Assembly: GCA_034769895.1 (NCBI GenBank)
Contig: CM068373.1
Coordinates: 24,507,120-24,571,119 of the forward strand
Length of the DNA: 64,000 bases
Reading direction: 5' to 3'
From: Magicicada septendecula
Lineage: Eukaryota; Arthropoda; Insecta; Hemiptera; Cicadidae
A program made the translations under genes and the position numbers. Positions 12,211-23,698 of the stretch are shown here, piece after piece (within the stretch, counting starts at the first letter, position 1; every line of letters begins with the position of its first letter). The notes beneath the pieces were generated by a model. The model had not been told where the DNA came from. It saw only the letters and a list, made by a program, of their open reading frames with translations, and did no database searches.

Positions 12211-14093
12211 TAAAAAAATATGTTGCAACAATACATATATTTGCATATTTGCCCAGGGCGGTATGTTTTGTAAATAACTAGTGTGAAAAGAATACGACAA
12301 ACAGTTTTAAACAATTTTGTGCTGTAAAGTGCAGGCTTTTGCCTGTAAAAAGTGTGCACCTGCCCGTACAGCGTTTGTGTGTCTGTGTGTGTATGCTAGT
12401 TCCGACATGCAAAGTTCTACGAGGGGAGAAACGCACGAATTGGTGGTCTTGTCATTATAGCAGGTATAGATAGGATTAAAATGAATTAATTAATACGTGT
12501 TTTACTTGTTACCAAAGACATACCACAATTCTAAAAACAACATTAGATTAACTACATTTAAATATTTAAGGTGATGCAAAATTATTGCAAAAAATTGTAA
12601 TAATAAAGATGCTACAGCAATTAATGGTAATTACTACTATAATTAATTAGCAATTAACAAGTGTGTTACATGCAAATGACGAGTGAAAAATTATGAAAAC
12701 AATGAAATTGCTCGCGTTACGGTAAATTTTATGTAAATGGACTAAAAAGTGTGATCACCAATCAAAGAGACGCTACACTCAAAATCGACACAATTCAACA
12801 CGTCGAAAACAATCTCTGACATGTCAGTTCGCCGTCTAGTATGAATACCTCTGGAAGGCTTGGGCGAAGTCAGACTAAATGAATCTTCACACCAGGTCAC
12901 TATGCCCGTTTGCTAATCAACAGACTCAAGATATCTTCACACGACGTCACTCTGCTGGTCTGTCAATCGATTCGAAAATCTTCACGATACACCACGATTG
13001 ATGGAGGAACAAGGACCATCATCAGCAACAGGCCATAGAGACTGAGAACGCATCAGCATCATCATTATCGTCATTGTCATCATTCAGGACGCACACACAA
13101 ACATACACACACACGCAACGGTAACTTCGACAGTACGTAGGTGACAATTGAACAATTATATTTTTGTACAAAGAATTTATAAAAAAAAAAATGAGGTAGT
13201 AAAAACTTAAAGATTTAAATGTAAATAATTTACGTAATTTTAAGTTGTGGTTAAAAATAATAAGTTTGGTTTAATAATAAAACTAAAAAATAATAGTCTT
13301 CTGTTCAATGTTACAAATTGGGTGTGTCATTAGAAATAATTATTAGTCTTCAATTAAATGTTATTTTTTATTATTAAAATTTTAACAGCAATAATTAAAT
13401 TTTATTTTTGTACAGCTAATATTATTTTAAAAATGTGTTGCTTTATACCCATTTTTAAAACTTAGTCAAAGTCAAACACCCATGCAATACACAGTACTTG
13501 TATAATTTGTTCAGCATGTATGTTTATATATTTCAGGTTATATGTTTTTTCTATGTACTAAATGGAAAGGTTATGTTATGTTTTACACAGTGTAAACTTA
13601 TAAAAGACAATATTTTTAAATTTTATAATTTCAATTTCTAATGTTTTAGAACTTTCTTTTTATTATTAATTAATCATTGATTTATTATTTTAATATGCTT
13701 TTTAATTAATTATTTCACGTAATCAACGTCTCACTCATCTTTGAAAAATTACGTTTATTGTGCAACCAAATATATTTAACGCAACGAATAAATCCTACGA
13801 CCTAGCCGGTGTTTAACGCTTTATAGTTGCGTTGGATACATGGTCAGAAATCTATTCATTTATTTTATAATACTAGTAATGTTGCAATATATACAACACA
13901 CCTACACACAATAATAGCACTTTAAACTATAAAAAGATTGGTAGCCAGAGTAATAACCAACCTGAACACAAATATTCAATAATATCAGAAACTAAGCTGA
14001 CTGACGATGGGAAAAATATCTAATTTCCGAGATATATTCAAGGAAGGAATCAATATATCTTGACTGCAAAATAGTAATAAATATTAAATAATA
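12211..14093. other. Unassigned DNA
   Basis: 12780-13130 is less AT-rich and contains two related blocks, TCTTCACACCAGGTCACT (12884) and TCTTCACACGACGTCACT (12934), then ATC/CA-rich simple sequence. A GTAGGTGACA donor-like string lies near 13136. No coding frame or family is recognised. The rest is AT-rich filler. Confidence 0.5.
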
Positions 14094-14109
14094 TGTGTGT
14101 GTGTGTGTG

Positions 14110-14185
<76 letters not shown>
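14094..14185. repeat. (TG)n then (GA)n microsatellite
   Basis: A short TG run (14094-14109) passes into about 36 uninterrupted GA units. Long open frames across it (Leu-Ser or Arg-Glu repeats) are artefacts. Confidence 0.95.
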
Positions 14186-14188
<3 letters not shown>

Positions 14189-14264
14189 GCAAATATACGT
14201 TAAAAAATTAAAAATAATAATTACGTGTCGAAGTATACTTTGTTTGTTTTTGATCTTTTTATTT

Positions 14265-14322
14265 TTTTCTATAGTGATGTGCAACAGTGATAATTCTGTT
14301 TGTGATTATAACCACTAACACA
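14265..14322 (+). mobile_element. Penelope-type terminal fragment
   Basis: TTCTATAGTGATGTGCAACA, then GTGATAATTCTGTTTGTGAT, then TATAACCACTAACAC matches the outer ends of the inverted elements at 28988-29830 and 52982-54209. Only the terminal 58 bp are present; the ribozyme-like segment is missing. Confidence 0.7.
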
Positions 14323-14631
14323 TCTTTCAAAATTTTATTTCAACACAACAAAAGTTTTGAAGAATAAATCTTTGTTAAATGCGATTATGTGTTTCTAATA
14401 TTATACTTACATAGGATTACTCTGTAAAACGTGAGCCAGGTTGAAGTACATCGACAAAAAGTACACAAAATATATTTTGAGACGTAATTAATTTTTGATA
14501 AAATATACACAATATAAAAATCCTGCAGTAAACATCGAAAATTACGTATGAAGAAACAAATTTTAATATAGGCCTATATAGAGACAGGGGGAGAAAGCCG
14601 GGTTGCTTGTGTACGTGAGAAAGAGGAGAGG

Positions 14632-14752
14632 ACAGGTGGAGATATTCAGGCAGTCAGAGTAATATTAATATAGCACATATTACGAGTACAATATAATTAG
14701 ATCGCCTATTATTTAGGGTACACTGCATTATTATATAATATAGGCCTATTGC
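14632..14752 (+). repeat. Dispersed repeat T, copy 1
   Basis: GACAGGTGGAGATATTCAGG followed by CAGTCAGAGTAATATTAA, then an ATCGCCTATTATTTAGGG block and TATAGGCCTAT. The same order occurs at 19931-20030. The family is unknown. Confidence 0.6.
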
Positions 14753-17389
14753 AAGGTAACAGGTAGTTAGCTGACCAGACTTGCAGAAAAAGAATGCTCC
14801 ATTAGTGTTTTATATACATTTATTGTCTCTTTTTTTTACACTAATTTGTATTAAAATGTTTGCTTGTTATTTCAAACAATGATATAATTTTAAATGTTCA
14901 AAAAGTTTCTTTTTCTTTTGAAGGCTTTATATTATTGAAAAACCAATTTAGTTTTAAATTTCGCTTTCCTGAATTCTCGTCTTCGTTGTCGTCCCGGTCG
15001 ATGATCTCGGTTCCGGTCTGCAGCGATCCGTCGTCCGTGTTCCACGTTCCAGCCACGCCTCCAGGAACTGCCCCGCGTCTAGGTGTCCGTCTCAGCCGCC
15101 ACGATCAGCAAACGAAGTTCAGGAAAGGTAGTAGAAGTTCTCATACACCGTGGTTGCTCCCTGCCGTAACTCGCTGCTTCCTCGACTTTACGGGCCCCAG
15201 GGACTTATAGCAATAAAAAAAAATTAGAAATTTATATTTCCTTCGTGACCAGTTTGTTCTCACGTTACGGTGGCAGTGACTCTACGAACAGAGCCATAAA
15301 ACAAAGTAATTGGGGTAGGTGACAACTAACGCCCTATCAGACAATAGAAGCGTGTTCAGTACGAGGTAACAATAGAAACGACGACTTGAGTTGATAGGAG
15401 CGTGCCAACGGAGAATTATGACACCGTAACAAATTGAACAATGTACTTGGCTCAGTCGTACGTTTACGCAGAATCGAAGCAAGGATACATTTAAGGGTGT
15501 AGCTAAGGAACGAGGTCACTATACAAAAAACGAGACGAGAGACAAAGGGTTCAGGACGTACTGCAGTCTTTAGAAACGATCCGAACAACAAACTATGAAG
15601 AGGACCAGCGTCGTGTCACAGCGGGATATACGCCTAAGTGACAAGCTGAGATTTACAACGAGAAAGCGTGGAGGTTACAGCTGTCGACACTGGATGGAAA
15701 ACGGTTAATTGCCAGGACGCAGAGTTTCAGGAACGAACAATACCCGAGATGTTAAGAGTAAACCCTTGCTGGAAACTCGAACAATGAGTTGATTGACACG
15801 CGGGGGATGGCTCGCATTTCCCAGAACGAGAGTGACGCCTGGACAAGACGATTCAAAGAACATCTCTAGCTACCTATCAGAACAAAGTATTTCACGAGGG
15901 AGAGCGAAAGAGAAGCCAGTTTCCATAGCAACTAGCAGAAGAACAAATCAGAAGGGTAGAAGACTGGAAGACTTCGAGATGGTGGGAAAAGACTTCGAGA
16001 GAGGGTAGTGTTTCAGCCTATCATAGTAATCTTAGGCGTGGACAAGCCAGAGACCAAATTTCTAGTAGGGAGACGTTAATAAAAACTAAGTGTCCGACGC
16101 GGGACGAAGCAGTCTTATTACAATTTTCGGCAGTCATATAATAATGTTGAAAGTCTTATAATAATTCTCGAGCAGTTCGCGAGGAGTCTTATTTAGAAAC
16201 TTTGAGTGTCTAACATAACTTACCAAACAGTTCGCGATGAGTCTTATATTAAATCGGACTACAAAAGTATTTGTGCGACATATAACTCTCGTAATTAACT
16301 TTATAATGTTACAAACAATCTCACGAGTTTACTAAGTGTCGTACTTCTATTAAGAACAGTCACGTGAATTTCGAAGTGAATCGGTATATCGAACAACCGT
16401 GAATTCTCAATGTACGCGGAATGGTGAACTGAACTTTATTTAACTAAGAATATATATATATATAATTGTTTACGACTTAGAAAACAGTATAACGGGCAGT
16501 AATTCACAATGTGTGTGAACGTTGTAATAATATCTATAAATTACTGTAACCAAGACACTTTTATTCAAGGGAACTATTCATCAGCCACACAATAATACCT
16601 TGTGTAGTCACACAAAGAACACACAGAACACTTATGCAAGCATGGTTATACGCGGAGACAAAGTGGAGCGTGCGAACATAGAATAACACAACACCCTATT
16701 CTGTTAACGACGCGATTGCGAATAACAAGTGAAAGTGATCAACATCATCATTATTCAATGGAGCAGCATTTTCAACGATCGTCATCACCTGGGGTATAGC
16801 GTCGATGGATTAATGGATTAACTATTACCAAGTAACTCTTTATGATCTTGTTAGCATAGTCAACTACTGTCCTGTCTCTTTCCAAGAATCTAACCGTGAG
16901 CAATTATGAGAAAAGTTATTAAAAGAAGGTTGCATTCAATATATATATTTATGATCTATTAAAGCCAATCCATCTGGGTGAATGAACGCATTAGGTAGAG
17001 TAAATATTATTGATTTTGTTGTGTGTATTTTATATATGTTGTATGTATTTCAGAGAGCAATTAAGGAGGAATTTATGTTTTGAGATATATGTTGTATGTA
17101 TTTGCAGGTACCAGGATACATGTTTGTTTTCAATACGGAATGTTTAACATATAATAAATTAGTACCTAAGCAATCAATAATGCGTTCATCATTATCAGAG
17201 AACCCTGTGTAATTCACAATTCACATCACTATCATAACCACATTAATCTTAAAGAAGCAACCTAAGTAAATTAGTAGATTTGTACCTTAATTACATTGTG
17301 GTAATTAGCCTATGAGGGGTCTACTCATTAATCCTTATATAATTAACAATTAAGAATTCACAAATTAATTAATTACACAGTATATTAAT
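14753..17389. other. Unassigned, GC-richer block (about 14.98-16.25 kb) and flanks
   Basis: Unlike most of the window, 14980-16250 is near-balanced in base composition with several open frames of 60-116 codons, none resembling a known domain. An AATAAA-like A-rich run (15213) followed by GGTGGCAGTGAC (15269) faintly resembles the end of an LTR and a primer-binding site. AGTCTTATAWTA-type motifs recur at 16111-16240. I regard it as a possible ancient retroelement interior but cannot prove it. 16430-17390 is AT-rich without features. Confidence 0.3.
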
Positions 17390-17512
17390 TGGCGCTCCAA
17401 CAACACGGAGCTATCTAAGTCAATATTACATAATTAAGGTAATCTATTAATTTATGCAAGTAATTTGCATATTAGCACCGTACAAAATTGGCTCTCAAAG
17501 AACGTGGAGCAT
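17390..17512 (+). other. Two primer-binding-site-like motifs (possible LTR-element fossil)
   Basis: TTGGCGCTCCAACAACACGG (17390) and TTGGCTCTCAAAGAACGTGG (about 17490) both resemble the TGGCGCCCAACGTGGGGC-type leader just inside some LTR retrotransposons. They are arranged as a diverged direct repeat about 100 bp apart. No LTR boundaries can be fixed. The call is tentative. Confidence 0.3.
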
Positions 17513-18042
17513 TACAGATATTAATTAAATCCTAATTAATACCATAGACTGCCTGGAATGGATGTTGGACTGAACAATTACTATACTGCAACCGCTCTCG
17601 ATGAGTGCTACATGAAGACTGCCTGAAAACTCTTGTACACTGAACCAGCAGCGATATAGGGTGACGTCACAGACTACCTGCGCATAGACGTAATTCCTAT
17701 ACATTCTATGCTATACGTAAGAACATTCTGGACACGCCACGTGTTGCAAATTGTATTTCCGTTTTCTCGATTTTTCTAGAACACACGTTTCCACTACGTA
17801 TGAATAAATTAAGATAACCTTTTTGTACGCGCACAACACTTCACACAAAGACTAAATTATAGCTTCATAGTTTTTATATTGTCTTATTACTAATTTATAC
17901 AATTATTCTTAATTTTTAGCAATATTTTTACTTTCAGTCTCACCCCAATTGTCGCGGACACCCACTACAGCTGGTCACAATTATGCTTTACATAATCACA
18001 TATGGTGTGACCGCCTGTCACATTGCAATATACTGTACATAT
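17513..18042. other. Unassigned spacer
   Basis: Nothing recognised. It ends at the left 4-bp duplication (ATAT, 18039-18042) of the adjacent LTR. Confidence 0.5.
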
Positions 18043-18435
18043 TGTGACGCGATTGCAGAACGTCCTACATGTTTCTCGGCTATCCCGGCAGAGCCCAGCT
18101 GTAATGTTTGTGTGCGTACGTAGGCATTACTATTTTGAGAAGAAAGGCAATTACGTGGCACTTAACATGCGGTGAGGCTGTCCCAGACTTCACCGGCCAT
18201 GCACTGTGTTCAAGACCGCAAGTAATTACGCTCAAGTGTTTCCTAGTAGTGTTTACGCGTGTTATGGATTATTCTAGGACACTTGTGCTATCTATTGAAG
18301 CAACGAACACCAGCCGCTCAGTTTCAGTTTACGTCGGCGATTAGTTAGTGAGTTTATGTCGGGCGATTTAAACAGCGCGTCTTAAATGATGTATTAGTAA
18401 AATGTGATTAACGTGCGCAATTCTTTATAGTTAAC

Positions 18436-18436
18436 G

Positions 18437-18472
<36 letters not shown>

Positions 18473-19594
18473 TGGATGGTTAGTGAGGATTGTCAAAAAT
18501 AACACAAATTTTAACTATTTTGCGTCGACGTTTCGGCAACATATATTCAATAAATATTCGACAATTGTTGTAACTCAGATTAAAAGGAGTTCTAGGGGAA
18601 TTAAAATAAATGGGGAACAGATACACAGTATTCGCTTCGCAGATGATATTATACTGATGGCTGACTCAGAAAAGGATATGACCCGAATGTTAGGTACGTT
18701 TAACAAAATTCTTCACGCTTGGAGATTGAGGATAAATGTTAAGAAAACTAAAATAATGGTTGTAAGTAAAAAAAGAGAAGACTTAATGTCTTCATTAACC
18801 ATAATGTTGAACATAAATCAACCATTATGTTGAACAACACAATATTGGAGCACGTTACTGAATTTTGTTACCTGGGTAGCATAGTTACAAGTGGGAATAA
18901 GTGTCTGGCAGAGATTAAGAGGAGAGTAGCTCTGGCAAAACAAGCATTCCAGAGCAAAAGGAACTTATTCACAAGCAACCATATTAGTATTGAAACAAGG
19001 AAAATGTTTGTTAAGGTATTTGTATGGAGTGTTTTAACTTACGGGTGTGAGTCGTGGACCTTAGGGAAGGTGGAGAGTGACAGACTTCAGGCAATGGAGA
19101 TGTGGATTTGGCGGAGAATGACAAAAACTAGTCGGACAGATAGGAAGACGAATGAACAGATCTTAGAGGAAATAAATGAGAATATAACACTGCTTAGGAG
19201 TATAGAGGTGAGGAAGATTAAGTTGATACGGCATGTGATCAGACATAGTAGTTTTTTAACTAACATCTTTGAGAGCAAAGTAGTGCGGAAGAAGCCCAAA
19301 GGAAGACCAAGAACTGCATTCTTCCGCAGCACAATGAGTGTCGTGAATAGTGAGTCCTATGAAGAAATGAAGAATATCTCAAGGGATAGAGTGACGTGGC
19401 TACAGCGACAAGGCATTCCCTTTAGGAGTTAATATTAATATTCGACAATATTTCAATAAATATTGAAGATGACAATAAATATTGTCGAAACGTCGACGCA
19501 AAATAGTTAAAATTTGTGTTATTTTTGACCGCTCCTCACTAACCATCCACTAAAAACAAAATTCATTGATTGACGGTCACTACAAATTTAAGGA
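18436..19594. mobile_element. Penelope-type inverted-repeat element inside the LTR
   Basis: The perfect 12-bp duplication TTTATAGTTAAC at 18424-18435 and 19595-19606 marks its insertion. The left arm (about 18472-18565) is the reverse complement of the right arm (about 19450-19556). Both carry the GAAGATGACAATAAATATTG, TCGAAACGTCGACGCAAAAT and CCTCACTAACCATCCACT series, also found at 57994-58120. The left end is shortened and replaced by a 33-nt T run (18439-18471). No Penelope coding sequence remains. The span between the arms is now filled by a LINE. Confidence 0.7.
18566..19436 (+). mobile_element. 5'-truncated LINE with perfect 13-bp target duplication
   Basis: AATATTCGACAAT stands at 18553-18565 and 19437-19449. 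The element starts within the RT (SSRGIKINGEQIHSIRFADD, with the catalytic FADD box) and continues through the thumb (ILHAWRLRINVKKTKIMV). After one frame change near 18820 the second frame (18827-19432) has EFCYLGSIVTSGNKCLAEIK, YGCESWTLGKVESDRLQAME, RRMTK, KLIRHVIRH, KPKGRPRTAFF and the terminal WLQRQGIPFRS stop. This C-terminus looks complete. About 15 codons around the frame change are duplicated-looking (TIMLN twice). The polyA or simple tail is missing or very short. Confidence 0.85.
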
Positions 19595-19794
19595 TTTATA
19601 GTTAACATTATAATTTGTGTGGACAGATTAACGTGAATCACCGCAAGAGTAAAATCTTGTTGAATAACTTGTTGATTACAAATTGTTATTTGTGATAATT
19701 AAAATTGATTTTTAGTGACTTCATTGGTGTCTTGTATTTTGTTGACTACTGTAGCGTACGACGATCAGCAAGACCGTTGTAACAATATACAGAG

Positions 19795-19935
19795 AAAGAG
19801 CGCAAAATAGAGGGTTCTTGTATAGGGGATAGAGAGGGAGAGATTGATAAATAGGTAGATAGATAGAGAGGGAGATAGAGAGAGAAAGGTAGAGAGGGGG
19901 AGGGAGAGAAAGAGAGAGGAGTGAGAGAGAGACAG
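19795..19935. repeat. GA-rich imperfect microsatellite
   Basis: GAGAGGGAGA, GATAGATAG and AGAGAGAAAG units without a uniform period, directly right of the solo LTR. Confidence 0.85.
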
Positions 19936-20030
19936 GTGGAGATATTCAGGCACTCAGAGTAATATTAAAATATAATTAAATCATCTATTATTTTGGGTTC
20001 ATTGCATTCTTTAATATAGGCCTATACATC
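19931..20030 (+). repeat. Dispersed repeat T, copy 2
   Basis: Matches 14632-14752 from GACAGGTGGAGATATTCAGG to TATAGGCCTAT with a few indels. In both places it follows a purine-rich simple repeat, so the two may have spread together. Confidence 0.6.
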
Positions 20031-20788
20031 CATATTACCTTCCTGCGTATGTATGTATGTATATTTATTAGTGTATTGGTGTCTTCACAGTCCAACCACT
20101 CACATTTTGAATACGAGATTACTACGTTATGAACAAATATAGGAATTGTATTAAGTAAATCACCATTAAGGTTAGAAAAGGGATTTTTTTAAGGGAATTA
20201 TAACAGTTTTTTCTGCTTCATGTGGTGCACTTTTGCAAGCAAAGTTTTATTGTTGAATACGGGAAATTCTTGTAAAATTTGGATGTTAATTCTGCAGATA
20301 AAGATGTGACACCATATTCTAAATACTACTGGTACACTCCATGCTCAGTGGTTTTTGTCTGCGTTAGGCATTTAATCCAGTTGAGAAGAGACGCTGAATA
20401 TTAATGACGGAACTTAACGAAGCTTGATGTTTTGTTCTATTGTGAACGGTGCAAACATTAATCAACATGCCTTAACGAGACACTACGCCGCGCCACGCCG
20501 GACTGTTCACTTAATGTCGCCTGGTCTCTCACTGTCACTGTCACTGTCGCTGCACTGTCTGTCTACAGTATTGATTACAATTGAAATCAAAGTAACGGTA
20601 GACATGTTAATCTCAATACATTAGAGATGAGCAACGGCAAGATTATTGCATAATACAACACCAGACATGAAGTTGCTTTTACCACGCACTGTCCAAGATA
20701 CAGCTACAATGTTACTCACAGACTCACACAAACTTACAAAAACATATACATACATATTTTCTCACGTAGGCTTCCGCGACCCGCGTCC
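20031..20788. other. Unassigned spacer
   Basis: A short TATG run lies at 20046-20062 and a CTGTCA-type run at about 20528-20552. Nothing else is recognised. Confidence 0.5.
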
Positions 20789-20930
20789 ATAATGTTACTG
20801 AAGTCTTCGTCCGGTATGGACCGCGAAAAAATGTCTTGTATCACAACGTTTCACTCATATTACACTGAGTATTATCAGGTCTAAGTGAGTGGACGCGGTC
20901 CATACCGGAGGAAGACTTCAATAACATAAT
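20789..20930. repeat. 142-bp palindromic element
   Basis: Arms of 37 bp at 20789-20825 and 20894-20930 are inverted copies with about three mismatches (GACTTC, CCGGTATGGACCGCG and its complement). Read on the minus strand, the centre gives CTGATAATACTCAGTG then GTGAAACGTTGTG, the same kind of CTGA...GAAACGTT string that follows Penelope-like coding remnants elsewhere in the window. There is no coding sequence and no certain target duplication. Confidence 0.6.
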
Positions 20931-20952
20931 ATGCATACATACTTTATCATAC

Positions 20953-21845
20953 TGTTACGATCATTTAACTAATCGTCGTATGGTACAGTGGAAAACAGAA
21001 TACAGAAACCAATGAAGTCACTAATAACCAGCTTTAATTAATCACAAATAACAGTTTGTAATCGACAGGTTATTCAACAAGATTATACTCGTACAACAAT
21101 TCAAATTAAATTTGTTCACACGCAATGACATTGTCAACTAACAGAGTGGCGCACAATAATCACTTTTTACTAATAACAACTTTTGACGCACTGAGTAATC
21201 GCCCGACGTAAACTAAACTCACCGTCGGTGGATGGTTATATTTATACCCCGCTTAGATGCCAGAATAATCTGTGAATTTTTGATGACATGTTAAACAAGA
21301 CTATTACAGGCGCTCTCGAATCCACTAGAAACAGTGTCGATGACAGTGGCCTTGAACACAGTGCGCTGACCCTTGCGGTCTGAAACACCCTCGATTGTTC
21401 ACGTCGATTGTTCACCCTCGCATGGTAAGTGTCACGAAATTGTCTTTCATCTCAAAGCAGCAATATGTACGCACACAAACATTACAGCTGGGCTCTGCTG
21501 GAATAGCCGAGAAACGGGTAGAACGACGTTCACCATTGTACGAGAACGTTCTGTATTGCGTAGCACTGCCCCCTCTTTAAGCCTGTTTGTCCCGAACTGG
21601 TAAATCATCTCTGAAGTAATACTTGGCCAGGCGATTAGGTGGATATCCTTGAACTTTCGCCGTCCGTCCTGTTGAATCCGATAGACAACATCGTTTATTC
21701 TATTTTTCACAGTGTAAGGTACTTTCTAGTTAGACTAAAGTTTTGGTGAGCGACCATCTCGGCGCTTTTGATTGAACAACCAAATCTGATTTCCTTCTTG
21801 AAAACCAAGAGAGTGACCGTTTCTTTAATGTCCATATTGAGACCC
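20953..21845 (-). mobile_element. Ty3/gypsy-like LTR element fossil: end of pol plus LTR
   Basis: On the minus strand a short stretch (about 21845-21600) reads like the last part of a gypsy-type integrase (NDVVYRIQQDGRRKFKDIHL, the VVYRIQ...HLxRLxPY pattern). It is followed by a family-A LTR (about 21566 down to 20953) with GTTTCTCGGCTATTCCAGCA near its start and GTCGTATGGTAC at its far end on the plus strand. The other LTR and the rest of the interior are missing. It is a broken fossil of at least moderate age. The same LTR family is present four more times in the window. Confidence 0.7.
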
Positions 21846-22175
21846 ATGGTTCATGTCTTTAAAATAAAATCGTGACCACATAGTACGCAGCGTTTATTCT
21901 ATATTTGTGTGTAACTGTATGTTGTCATTATTTCGTTGACATTACATTAAACCACGTGCTGTTTTACAGAATATGTATGTACTACACAATGTTTATAGAC
22001 ACACGCTTGGTCGTGTACTCGTTCAATATAAGATAATGTTTATACATATTATACATACATTTTTCCCAACACACAGTTTCTTCAAGATATTTTCCAGCAT
22101 AACGGCGGTAACATCCTTACAGCGATTACTTCGAGGCTCTCGTCTCTCGAGATACGCTTTATTAATTTCAAAACC
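21846..22175. other. Unassigned spacer
   Basis: Nothing recognised; AT-rich. It ends at the left edge of the 2.6-kb tandem duplication. Confidence 0.5.
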
Positions 22176-22666
22176 TTAAAAATATACAAAAGGAATGGAA
22201 ACCACCAAACCTGAAACTAATTTTCATTTTTGAACAGTATTAGTCAAGCGCTTCGTTTGTTTATATTGTGTGTTGTTTGTGTTGTTACGCTGTAAGGAAA
22301 TGACAGTAAGTACACTTTTACAGTCTGTTCAAAACAGTTTCTAATATATTACCACAACATGTGTCACTGAGTTTGTAACGATGTGCTGAAATGTATTTGT
22401 CGTGCCAAATTATTGGACATATATTACAATCAAAGCTTTCACTTGGTTTAATGAAACAATTACTATTACTGAGTTGACTAATTGTATTGAATATAGTCGG
22501 CGATAAACTGTAGGTACTACTATATACCACTTGAAGATTTTTATATTTATGACATTTAAAACCATTGTGGTTTATATTAATTTTTAGTACTAAGAAATCA
22601 ACACAATGCATAACTACAGAAATATATAATAAATATGTTAGTAAAGAAAATAAAATACATACTTAC

Positions 22667-22710
22667 ATCCGATTCCACAAATACACGAATTCCGGATCAC
22701 CAAACGCCAA
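22667..22710 (-). other. Candidate 44-nt exon (copy 1)
   Basis: Read on the minus strand, a pyrimidine-rich run ending TTTCTTTTTCAG is followed by 44 nt and then by a consensus donor GTAAGTATG. An upstream TTATGAC or TTTTTAAC could serve as branch point. One frame is open and reads LAFGDPEFVYLWNR plus two bases. A second frame is also open. The length is not a multiple of three, so inclusion would shift the downstream frame. I do not recognise the protein. The same block, with identical exon and splice strings, is in the second duplicate at 25301-25344. Chance or a retroelement-derived pseudo-exon remain possible. Confidence 0.4.
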
Positions 22711-23698
22711 CTGAAAAAGAAAGTCATAACAATAAATAGTTAAAAAATTATAAAATTAGAATTTCTGAATTAGTCATTTAATCTTAAAAATGTTACTAAA
22801 GGTATAAAACCTGTCACCAATACTAATCTTAATTCAAGTAAGTAAACTTCTAATCTTAAGTTTGTAACTTCAGAAATTGCACGTCTGCAGGCAGTATTAA
22901 TAAGTAAAGGGAGTTTATGCCAAAATAAAAATATTTTGTAGACTATAAAGAGAATTGTGGTAAATGTAAATGTAAATCAGACAATAAAATCTAATTTATC
23001 AGGATTAGCGTTATAGGGAGAATTTTGTAATATAATTAATTATTGAGTACTGGGGACATCAACACTTTCAAGTTTTAATTAACACTAATATAATCTAATA
23101 TAAAATTTATAATTACCATATGCTGAACAAAGCAGAGTATTTGTTATAGACAAATATTAAAATTCACTCAGTAAATTTACTGGTCCGCAAAATATAACAG
23201 GATTTTGAGAGCTGAAAATAATAACTCGTCGACCGATTCTCTTTTCTAGTATATTCGTAACGTCTCAGATGTGTGCCCTTAATCCGATACCAGTCAGTGG
23301 ACCTTGGGTATACCCGAGGCCACCTCATGATTTCTATGGTATTTGAATTTCCCGTTTTTCTTTTCCTAAACAGATGTGACTGTCGATGAGGTTTTCTATG
23401 CTACGTGCAATATCCTAGCTTCCGTTTTCATCTTCTCTTGGTTTGCTCTTCCAAATTGCGATTCTCTATCGCCTAAGTCAATCTATCACTGGAAGGTAAT
23501 CGCGGTCTCCCCTTTCCTGTGTTCTGCCGACTGCTATTACCATACTTTAGAGATCGCCTGTGTTCCGCCATTCGTTATATGTGTTCATGTCATTTAGACT
23601 CTTAACTAGAATGTTTCGTGTTGTCGATTTCAACTTCTGCTCTTTACCTAATCTTATCATGTCATCTAAACTTGTTATTCCATCTTGTTATTAAATAT

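Larger units (their letters stand above)
18043..19784 (+). mobile_element. Solo LTR fossil (Ty3/gypsy-like family A), interrupted
   Basis: The LTR starts TGTGACG and ends TTGTAACA, with ATAT on both sides (18039-18042 and 19785-19788), the 4-bp duplication expected of gypsy-type integrases. It matches the LTR-like copies at 20953, 30618, 48035 and 54485. Shared blocks include GTTTCTCGGCTAT near the 5' end, AGGCCGCAA-type blocks, and GGTGTCTTG and ACGATCA near the 3' end. About 590 bp of LTR remain once the nested element at 18436-19594 is set aside. There is no internal region, so it is a recombined solo LTR and a fossil. Confidence 0.75.

Noticed and set aside
15793-16008. 71-codon basic frame in the GC-richer block
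   Set aside because: No similarity to gag, nucleocapsid or a host domain that I can name; left as unassigned.
23376-23597. 73-codon plus-strand frame conserved in both tandem duplicates
   Set aside because: Conservation is explained by the recent segmental duplication; the second copy changes its start, and no domain is seen.
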